The position numbers were made by a program, and so were the translations under genes. From Bolinopsis microptera (taxonomy: Eukaryota; Ctenophora; Tentaculata; Lobata; Bolinopsidae), in NCBI RefSeq assembly GCF_026151205.1, contig NC_087074.1, positions 6,140,001-6,200,000 on the forward strand: 60,000 nucleotides of DNA. The letters are read 5' to 3'. Position 1 is the stretch's first letter; the number at the start of each line of letters is the position of its first letter. The notes under the pieces are model-generated. The model was given only the letters and a program-made list of their open reading frames with translations, ran no database searches and was not told where the DNA came from. Below, piece by piece: positions 37,201 through 49,200 of the stretch.

Positions 37201-40200
37201 AATTCAAAATATAACACGGTAAGTTAAAAGCTTACCAATGCTGACTGTTTCAAAAACTTGTATCTCTCTCATATGAATGCAGGCATCCTGTTTCCCCGCC
37301 TCTCCCTCCAAGGTAACCCCATTTCCCCACCAACTATTGCACTTTATTGAGTACTCTGGTTCTGTACTTTGTGACGTCACGCTGATAGTTCCACAGGTGT
37401 GTTCAACGCTCCCTAGCAGTACCATAACCACAGTTCCGTCCATTCTAGCTTTGTATTCATCATCAAAGCTGTTAATCAGAACCACCTTCTCCACAGCATG
37501 TTCCCTGTTAAACTCAACCTTGTACCAAACGTTATTACCGTCTTCGCAAACAGTGTGAGATTTAGTGGCTTTGTCCTTGTCGATCGCCATTTCTGGGCCG
37601 TACTTACGGTTAGGGCGTGAGTAGGTCGTACTTTGCGACACCATGTCTGATGTGAGGGTGATCTCCCGCTCAAGGTTAATCAATACAGCGTCTGAGATGT
37701 TTCATAGTTTTGGTACAAGATATTTTAAGTTAAGATCGCTTTATTAATTTTGGTCTGATCGAGCATTTTAATAAAATTATTACGTTAATTAAACAGATTG
37801 TTATTAAGTTGTTTAACTTACCACAGACTACGAGCAGTAACACCGGGTACGAAAGAGACAACATTTCATTTAACGACCAAAACCACTCGACTAAACTAAA
37901 CGAAATATAATGAAATCGGTTAGGAAAGCTACATCCTAAAGCTTTAAAGAAAACTATGGTATAAGAGCAAATTTACTGTACGTGGGAGACTGGGACACTG
38001 ATTACTCCAATTCCATTAGCGGGTACAATTAGGGGTCCAAATTCGCTTTGTAAGGGTTTATTAGGAGTATTTAGAGCATATAACGATGTCGAGCAGCGCA
38101 CTAATCACCCAATATAAGATCAGGAGTGCTTTTTGTTTTTACTACCTTTCACAAAACCAAGTTACCGACCTGAGAATTTACGGCTTCTTATTGAGCGTGG
38201 AAATGCAGTAGCGTTTCTACGAATTACGTAATCTGAGAGGATTCGCTGATAAAAAGTTCTTGTAATTTAGTTACGTGCAATTTAAGGTTTAAACTGGATC
38301 TGGAAAAGTCATTTTGGACCTATGAAATTACTTCCACCGCTATTTTATAGAACAGAACCTCCTGCTTAAATTGTTTCACATTCAAACGACGATTTGGCGC
38401 CCCCTTTGATGGTACCCCGAACTTCGGGGTCAGTGGGGTTGGTTGGGGATTTTTTTACGCCACGTGAATTTGAACCCTGTTAAGAGAGGAATAAGGAAAT
38501 GAATAGGAAATTTGTGACATGTATCTTGATTTTTATGTAATTAAAGATGGTATTAGATTTTTTAAAATATTCACAACTCAGGTGGAACCAAATAATTATA
38601 TCAAATGCTGGTTCCTAATTGATAGTACCAATTAGGAACCAGCATTTGATATAATTATTTGATACCCGGAAATTGTGTTATTGCGGCCAACATCCATTTC
38701 AAAACGTTAAATTAAGATATGGTGGGGTGTGGGCTACACTTAAAAGCTAAGCCAACAAAAGTACGAGTGCAAGGTTCCTAATATGGATTCTCTCCTAGGT
38801 ACACTAGGTTTGGAAGAATCCAAAACAGGACAGCAGACGTTGTCGGAAATAGTGTTCAAGGGCCCAACCAACGTCATATCCGGAGCAAAGGATATTGTGC
38901 TGGATCAATTACATACGAGGAACGTGCCGGCTCTACTGGTAAGTAACTAGTAACTGTAACTAGTAACTGCACAGTAAGTAACTAGCTCTGAAATTCATTA
39001 AAGTCTCATTAAAGTCAAATCCATCCTAGTACCTGGAAGTACTGTCTAATAAATAATAATCGCACTAACCTTTAACTATACAATCTGTTTATTTTAGATC
39101 ACAAGAATTGTCAAGCTTATACATTAAATTATAGATTTGATTGAATGCTTGTCTTCAAAAATCATAAGTTGGTTTTAACTGCTTTTATACAATTCTGCTG
39201 TTGATGTTATAGAACTATAATACATAATAACGATTTAACAGATGTATAAAGACAACTGCTGTTAATGTTATTGAACTTCAATACATAATAACGATTTAAC
39301 AGATGTATAAAGACAACTGCTGTTAATGTTATAGAACTCCATTACATAATAACGATTTAACAGATGTATAAAGACGGTGAGCTGTGGTCCCTGCTGAAAA
39401 GAGTCTTCTCCTGGTTGAGGAAAGAGAGGCAAAAGAACGAGTTCATCGTCAAACAACTCCTCAACTCCATAACGCTACAGTTGAAGACCCTACAGAATGG
39501 GTCCGCTAGTACAAACGTAAAAACTTCATTCTCTGAACACCTCATTAAAACTATTCATTGATTTTCACTAGTTTTTATGTTTTTAATAGTTGATCAGTTT
39601 TACTTTTAATAAAACTTAAATAGTGTTTTATATTTCACAACGGTTACAAAACATAGCGCTTTAATATTATACTGTGCCCAGGATGCGGACGAGGAGGATA
39701 TTGGGGATGTTATAGTATCCCAGCTGCTAAATATTGGGTTTGTGGAGATGCTCTGTTCGCTCATCAGCAGGAACATATCTGCTCAGCCTGCTATCAGTTG
39801 CCTTTGTTATCTTCTCCAGTTTTCTGGAGCTCAAAAGCAGGTTTGATTAATTTGCAATTTTGATTAAAAATTAATTATTTGTCTCTGTATCTTACCCAAC
39901 TCCAAGCATGTTTGTCTCCCCAGTCAGGGTACTAAACTTTATCATTACCTATATTATCACTCAGATGTTGCAAGTGTGCATGTCGAACGAGGAACCCATT
40001 TTTGAATGGGTTTGGGATCAAATTAACACAGCTGTGTCAGGTCAGACTTCTGTTGTTTTTTGTTTTTTTGGCTATCCAAACTTACAAAATAACGAACTAA
40101 TATCTATTAATCGCTGGATGACAGAATATAATAACGTTTGTTTGATTACGTTATAAATTCCCCGAACAACATAATATAAATTAATTTATTTTATAAATTA

Positions 40201-43200
40201 TCACTGAAATAAATTCACTGAAATTCAACATATAAATACACAGGATATGAAGCTATAGAAGAGGGTCACCAAGTATCATATTTGAAACTAGGTAATCAGG
40301 TTATAGTACAGCATGTAAATTAAAAGAAGAGAATTTTCTCTTTTAGGAACTGGAAAGCGTTAATATATAACCGCATGAGGATGTCTATGTATTATTTTAG
40401 AAGATACACGCGTTTAAAATTTTTTTACTTTTATCATAAAAATACCTTAAACCGTGACATAAAGATCGTTATAAGTCGTTCTACATTCTGAAAAACACCT
40501 TAAACCTATCGTGATATGTATGATAAGTTTTGAATCAACAAATTTCTTTAACAGAATTGGTTGAGAATCATCCATTTTTTTCTAGTTTTGATGTTTAGCA
40601 AAAAGACATTCGAAAGCCTTTACGTTAGTAATTACGTTACACCTTTTTTGATGGCGTTTTTTTTTCTTCAAAAAAGATCAATAATAAACCATGAAAACAA
40701 CTGCACTTTATAACACAAACTCAAGGCCCCAGGGCTTATAGTATTAAATACGAGTGTTCAACATACAGATAACTCTAATATAAGACAACACATAGTACTC
40801 AAGAAAAAGATAGAAGGACAATGTTTTGCATTAAAAAGTGTCCATGTGAATTACGTTACCGGGTTTTGTGAATTACGTTGCAACACAATCAGGCACACCA
40901 AATACAGAACTAAAACACAAATGTTTTTGTACTTCATTTACAGGCATTCCTGCATGATGTGTTACACGTTCGTGGTCCCTCTTTGGACTGAACTTTACAT
41001 TTTAATTAATTGTAAACTCGAAATGTAGCGTAGCCCTGTATATAACGTTACCAATTTCCGATGGTGATATCTCAAAATATATTATTGATGTTACATTGAA
41101 ACCAATTGCATCTAACTATCTAATGAAAGATTTACCAAAATAAGTACTAAAGAGACGATATACAATACTGACTGCTATTTTCCATTGAAGTCGAAAAAGT
41201 AGACACTTTTGATAATTACGTTACCTGGAATGGTCCATACATTTGTTGTGATGATTCCCCACATTGCAGGATATATTCAGTTCAACATGGCGCGTAACGT
41301 GATGCTGAGTGCTGCCAGACCCATCATCGACATAGACACGGCCACTCCCCACATGAGACTGGCTGTGCAGTTCATCGGCAGGCTCAGCAACAAGACCTCT
41401 AAGATTCAGGTATATACAGGGTGGCCCAAAAGTCAATGCCCACACGCAACCCTTTAATAACTCACGTAATTCGTGCCAGAATTGCACAACAATTTCTGAG
41501 AATGTAGATATGGGTCAAACTTAATTTTCCTAAAAAGTTTTGTTTATATACTTATAGATTCATACATACATGTTACATGGCGAGATCTCCATCCAAAAGG
41601 ATTAGTCTGCGTCGACTGCGTCATTACTTTGTATTATACAACTTCGGCGGGTAACATTTCTCCATCCCTTTCGGTCTGCAGCTAATCTTCTCATACAATC
41701 AATCGTGAGTCCATTCCGATCCAATCTCTGCTCAGCATCCTCAATAAATACATCATTTAAGCTCTTCCTAGGCCTGCCTCTTGATCTCTTCCCATGCTTG
41801 GGTTTCCATTCAAGTAAATAGTTTCAGGTGCCATCTTTTTTCTCATTTATCCTAATCGACTAATCTTATCCAAACTATAATTCCTTAACTATAAACTTTC
41901 GGTTAGTTGTGGCTTTTTTGAAGCTACTATTTTCAGTTGCTTGTCTAAATGGATACCATGATCAGTGATAATGAGTTTTTACCCGTTTTTTTGGAAAGGT
42001 TTTCAAAATTACTAAAATAATGACCACTAAATGTAATTCTGCATAAGATTTCTAATTAAAAGTAAGATAAGATTTTAAATAAAGAGTATGCATAAGGGTT
42101 TTCAAAGTACACATAATATTTCGGAAAAATCACTCATAGGGCTTAGAATTGAAGAAGTATAATATTTTAAATAAAACCTTTCGATTAAATATAAGATCTA
42201 AAAACCGTCTCATAATCAAGCAAGCAATCAGCTTCTGGAATGAATGATTACTACGTTTTGAGTTTTCATAAACACATCAGGTATTGACTATTTCATGTTC
42301 TGCGGATTACTCTTTCCCTACGATCTTTTTGCCTTCGGCAAGAGTAGGGAAAAAAATTTCCAGTTGTCTCAAGTATCATTGTAATCTTTTAATTGATACT
42401 ATGTACACTTACAGTACATGAGAATCACCACATCTATCAATTATAAGTAATACCATGGTCCTGACACGTTCTAAAGATGTTTCTCTCACAACTCTACCGA
42501 CAATTATCGCACATATTTCGACAGGTAGATCGATAACATACTCCGGTAATATTTGTGTGCTTATCTCGTAATGCACAACAGAGCTGTACGGTGCTACTCC
42601 TGAACTTGCCAACTCGTGTCTAATTGTTGGGCTGAAAACTTAAATCACATTTGCTCTGCTGAAAGCGTGGGAGATTAAATAAAATTTTCTGAGAAAAGTA
42701 GAACTACTTTTCCAGGAACTGAGAAATGGCCCAAGGTGGCGGTCGTGTATCATATTGTTGATATAAAATTTACCAGAACCCACAATTGGGTAGAGTGGAC
42801 TGCTGCAAGTGTCTCTCTTTCCCATCGTATTGTCCTCCACCGAACTGTCCTCCGCTGCACCGTCCTCCGCCCTAGTTTCCTCTCCACCGTAGTGTGCTTT
42901 AGCAGAAACTCACCAAATCACCACAGCTGAATAAATAGGGGATCAGTGGCGATCTTGTCCAGTTTTAAAGTAAACTCTCATTATTTCAGGACTATCTGAG
43001 AAACCAGCACAACAAGATCGTATCACACAACTTTCTGTCAGTGCTCCTAACCCTACTCAGAACAATTCCTAAAGTAAGTTAACGGGCTTTACACGGCTTG
43101 TTGTACTGCCCTGTTGTTATAAACTGACTATAAGTTGCAGCTAAAACAATGGTTGTCGACCGTCGGGTTGATACTTTGATAGGATCACATGACAATATGT

Positions 43201-46200
43201 GATTATTATCAGACTGGATTATCACGTGACATCGGTGCAAGCTGACTGCCGACATTTTGGGGTCGACTTTAGATAGTAAACGCAACTAAAGTTTGTGTTT
43301 CAGAAGTAGCAACTTGTGGATATACTTATAGTGTTATTAGATACTTAAATTCACGAAGTCCGGTGTATTTTATCGACTTAATTTTTTCAGCATGATCTTA
43401 TCGAGGCGAGTAGCAACTGTCAGATACGAATGAAACAACACAACAAAATGATTGTAGACACATTAGTGGCTCTAGGTGATATGGTAAGTTTCCAAAAGTT
43501 CAATCTGGTGTTAATAACGTTTCATAATGATAGACAGATAATAATACTACTATTTATAATAATATACGACAGATAGTCAGCCTAGCTGCTACATAACAGT
43601 GTTCAAAGTTCATAACAGTGATACATAACAGTGCTACATAACAGTGCTACATAACAGTGCTGCATAACAGTGCTACATAACAGTGCTATATAACAGTGAT
43701 ACATAACAGTGCTACATAACAGTGCTACATAACAGTGTTCAATGTTCATAACAGTGATACATAACAGTGCTACATAACAGTGATACATAACAGTGCTATA
43801 TAACAGTGCTACATAACAGTGCTACATAACAGTGCTACATAACAGTGTTCAATGTTCATAACAGTGATACATAACAGTGCTTCATAACAGTGCTACATAA
43901 CAGTGCTACATAACAGTGATACATAACAGTGCTACATAACAGTGCTACATAACAGTGCTATATGACAGTGCTACATAACAGTGCTACATAACAGTGTTCA
44001 ATGTTCATAACAGTGATACATAACAGTGCTACATAACAGTGCTACATAACAGTGCTATATAACAGTGCTATATAACAGTGCTACATAACAGTGCTATATA
44101 ACAGTGCTACATAACAGTGATACATAACAGTGCTGCATAACAGTGTTCAATGTTCATAACAGTGCTACATAACAGTGCTACATAACAGTGCTACATAACA
44201 GTGCTATATAACAGTGCTACATAACAGTGCTACATAAAAGTGCTACATAACAGTGCTATATAACAGTGCTACATAACAGTGCTACATAACAGTGTTCCTT
44301 AATAGCGGTTACCTGCGGTTTAAATGTCACGGTTATGTGGCTTATGGCTACAGACTATCAACCATCTGTTATAATCTGTACGTATAGTCTGTACATCACA
44401 TGATTAGTTCCTACCATCCCAACATGCTGAAAGTACCTGTCCATCCTGTCAGCTGATCCAGTCACGTGATTGCTTGCCATCCCGTGTCGCCAGCTGTTCA
44501 TCTCCCTTGTTCAGCTGACAGTGACCTCCAGATCAGGTGACGGGAGGTAATTGAATCTGGTCACGGTAACGTGATCACTTGGTGAGACGCTCGTTTTCTA
44601 GTCAGTAGATCTGAGATGAATGCTAGACAGAGAGTAACAAATAATTGCTCGCAGCGCCAGACAAGCTAACCAGCTTTGTAGTTCAGCGACGAATTCATAT
44701 TTTATATAAAAGTGTGAATCTCAGTTCAGAATATATCAGTTTCTCTTAAACCTCTTCAGTTTGCAATCACTTTCTATCAACCACGATGTTATTATCAGTT
44801 TTCACATTCGCTATTCTCTTGTCCTCGACAATCTCCAATGAGATCAGCGAAACATTTGAGAGAGGGTTCGGGTTCGACCACCATTCTCTCAAAGCAACTC
44901 CAACCAATCCCAAAGTTCCTAAACACCTTCAAGAGCTACTCAATAACCCTAACTCAGGATCCAACCGAATAGTCAGCACCAAAGCTACTTCCACGAAGAT
45001 TTTCAAACACAAGATTAGTCTGTCCTACACCCTTCCCGAAGACAGTCACCAGCATGGGACTCTTAAAGACGTAGAACTGATAGTGTACCTCAAACCCACA
45101 ACAGAAATGTCTACTCTTGTAATTACGGTTTTGGGAACAGAGCAGAAGTTCAATGTCTCCTCACGATCACTAAAACCAACAGCTCTGCCTCTGAAGATTA
45201 AACACAAGCTTGTTTCCTCGTTACAAACTCTCGATATTGTGATCAGAGCTGAGCAGACTCTCCTGAGTTCCCATGGTATAGAAGTTACTTCATCTCTACC
45301 AATTAACAAAGTAATAAACCTAAAAGAAAAACCTCATCTCACCCTCCTTTACAAGAACCAGGAGATCCTTCAACCCTCAGCTAAGATCGCTAGAAGACAC
45401 TTCCTACAGATGTTTGGTAAGACCCACCACTTGGAACGAAGATCTGCATCTCCCCACTGTAAAGTTCAGGACCTGATGGTTAACTTCAATAAGATCGGCC
45501 TCAACTCAGTGGTAGCTCCAATGGAGTTCAATGCTCACATCTGCTCAGGAGAGTGCCACCTTGACCACGAGGAGACCCCAATGACAAACCACGCCTTCAT
45601 CCAGAACATTCTCTACTATAGCGGAGTCGGAGGAGAGGTACAGGGAGCTTCCTGTGTATCAGACCAAACTAAACCTCTTACTGTACTCATAGCTGTTGGG
45701 CGGGACTTCCATCTTACTGTATACGAAGACATGGTGGTCGAGTCCTGCAGTTGCAGATAGGTTGTCGTAACTGTAGACATAGGATAGTTTTTATATTTTC
45801 CAACTGTTTTAAGTTGATGCTTTTTATGGAGTTTTTTCAGATTTAGTACAAATATTGTATTTCACATTTTTACACTTGAGTACTTACGAATGAAGTTGTT
45901 TGTCATTTCTTCAAGGCATACACACATAACACGCGCTGCATTCTACATTTTAACATCACGAACTAGGATGCGGACGGAACCTTTCGGATTATAATTTGAA
46001 TAGGAATCAAGGTGATTGACAATTTATCGCGATCGCGGAAGCAGCCTGGGCCTGTGTTATATATGACTCCGTGTGTAAACTAAATCCATCAATTTTGACA
46101 ACACAACCTTCAGCTGTCGACAAACACTACAGCGAAAGAGTATGCAATAGAAATGGGGATTATTGAGAGCACAGATAGGCTCCTGGTGGATATCAGTTCT

Positions 46201-49200
46201 CTAGACAGTTCAGGTGACCAAAACAATAGTTTAAATAGTTCTTACAAGGTTTTTGATCCCGCAACTAGTTAGATTGGTGATCGCTGCTGAAAACTGCTCG
46301 TTCCTGAAAATTCATGTCGACGAATATGTTAAGAAGACTGTCATATTCTTATTATTCATAGATATGTTTAAAATTTCTAGTGTCACTATAATTATATTTT
46401 GCATTCATTAAAAGACACACTCTTCTGCCACAATTAATAACGTGACCATATTCTAAAAGAAAAGATCAGTTAACCAATATTCCAGGTGACGAGAACCCAG
46501 GTGATGAGAACCCAGGTGACGAGAACCCAGGTGATGAGAACCCAGGTGAGGAGAATAACATCAAGCCCGGACTGTCCACTGTGTCCGTGGAAGATGTTCT
46601 CAGGATTAGAATTAACTGCTACGATGTTTTGGTCACCTTGCTGGAGTACGATCAGAAGCTGTTAGATGTTGGAGAAAAGGTTAACAACCTTATTTATTAT
46701 TAGTTTCCTGTAATAGTTTAGCCTTTATTATTTATAAATAGAATGGCACTTGAATAATCCATCGGTAGAATTTCTTTCCATTTATCGAACCTCTGGCTTT
46801 TATATTTTGATGACCCCACCATAGTAAAGTCTCTTCATTCCAGATATCAGATGTAATGAGTGTCAACGATTTAAAGTTGTCAGTCGTCAATCAATTGAAA
46901 ATCTTAAACCAAAAAAGCTCACCAGGTACACTTTTTATATTTATAACTATGATCAATAAACATTGCCTAAAACTGGAATTATCATTGATTCACATAACAT
47001 TACTTTTGAAGTAAGATAAATATAATATGTCGCTTCGTGATTCACCCCTATCCTCTTCCCATTTTCCGATCAAGTTCTGAAGTTCCTTCTCCCAGAGTTA
47101 AGAGAGCTGTCTTCAATGGCGGCTTTTAAGGGTTACAATGTCCTGAAGAAGATAGAAGGTATGGAAGGATTCTCAGCAAAGGACAAATCTGTTCCCGATA
47201 TAGACAAAACCATTGCGGAAGACGTCACGGTATTTGTCTATAATTTAACGTACAAAAACGGGACATCGAGATTTTCAATCTACCATTTATTTATTCTCAA
47301 CTTTCAATGTTCAAAGAAATTAAGCTCAGAAACTACCTGCTGTAAAAGCTTACTTAAGATCACACCACATTTTTTAATGCCCCTCTCCCCAGATAAAATC
47401 AGTGGAGGTGATGTGGAGAAATTCTCTGGAGAAACTGTACTTCCCAATCCAGAATGGTCACGAAGACCTGATACGGAGAAAAGTAAAGGATCAGATGTTG
47501 TGGGGATTGTCCAGGAAAACTCTCACTGATAAGAACGTGGACTTCCTTGGCTGGTCGGAAGAGGTCAGTCTGGATTTATCATTTAACATTTAACACCCTT
47601 TAATTAACATTTAACACCCTTTCATGACTCATGTACTTCAGAATTAAGAGGTGAGCATGGGTTTAAAAATGGTAAAAGTGAACAGTAGATGCTGCCTCTG
47701 AACGGGAACCTAGGGTGGCCTGTATCTCAAATTCTGAATAACTAAATGCTTTTTATATGTAATATTACTATTTCACGCAATGGGACGAACGGATCGGTCC
47801 AGTTCGTAAATAAATGTAGCTTTCGCCTTTGTTTTTGACCAAAACCCATTGATCTAGAACTTTCTGTTGGTCAGATAATAAAAGACATGAAGAACATGTA
47901 CAACCTCAAACAAATACCGATAGTGAAAGAGTTGGTCGGACTGGAGTTTCTCTGGGATTGGCTTGTTCTTCTACTTGCTATCGTCATACAGGTTTAATGT
48001 CTTACAACTTCATTTTAATGTTTAGTCATTTTAATGTTTAGTCATTTTAAAGTTTAGTCATTTAATTTGGGACAAAAGGAATGTAATCAGTGTAATGATG
48101 GAAATCAAGCAACAAAATTTGTGAAATTCTTAACGGGAAACGATATTTGATGATTTCATCACGAAGGGGGTATCTATAAGCTTTATTTTCAGCTGTGGTT
48201 GTTGGTAGATTTGGAAGATTTCGGAATGAGAACTAGCGGCGACAAAACGTGCGGAGAAGGGAGTCTGACGAATATGATTGAGATAAAGAACTTTCCTGCA
48301 GATAATAACTCAACTAATGTTTGTGTGAGCAAGGTCTTTTCTAAGGCTCATGACATTTTAGGTAAGATAAATCTAGCCATTTTTATAAGTTCAAACTCTA
48401 CATATCATATTATCGGATGGAAAAATATTGTGACGTAAACTTACTTGTACACATTGGTAGAAATCAACCGGTAGAAATGTCAGTCAGATTTCGAGCGTTC
48501 AACGTGATAAAAAGCTGAACGCTCAATTCAACCGACATTATTTCGGGTGGTAAACTTCGACTGATGTGCAGAAATACCCAGTACTCAAGGTGCAATCAGT
48601 GCAGTGACCAATAAAGCAGCTTTTAATGAACCTAATCACCTCAGGGGCTGTACACCTCGCATCCACTATTCTTCTTGCTGCAACCTACGCGACAACTAAC
48701 TGGCACCGCTTCGACCATCCAACATTCAATTGGAGAGCTTTTATCTGGGGTGAGTCATTCACATGACAAACCTCCCAAACTGGGTTCGACGAAATACCAT
48801 GATGATTAAGAAGTGGTCCTGTTTGTCTAAGAAAACTCAGAGTCTCGATACTCAGATCAGGCTAACCATGAATGGTTCAATGATTGCAATACTGCCACAC
48901 ATAGAAATTCAATAAAATGTAAACAATAAATTAGTCCTCAGAGACAATCCCTTACGAGGGGGTTTCAATCAATCAGAAAATTCATTGCAATAGTACACAA
49001 TAGATTTGCTGTTAGTCCAAAATCACAACTTCACGCTTTAGGACAGAGCTCAGAGCAAGCCAACGCCCACAAGAACACAAAACACAGGATGAAGATTGAC
49101 ATCACTTCCTTCTACAATGTCTGGCTTCTTATAATGATTAGTTGCAGTGCTCTTGGAATACTGTGAGTAATACTAATACGAATAGTTCCAACCGCACGAA

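Noticed and set aside
43598-44295. CRISPR-like array
   Set aside because: Contiguous 13-bp tandem units without unique spacers, in a eukaryotic intron.
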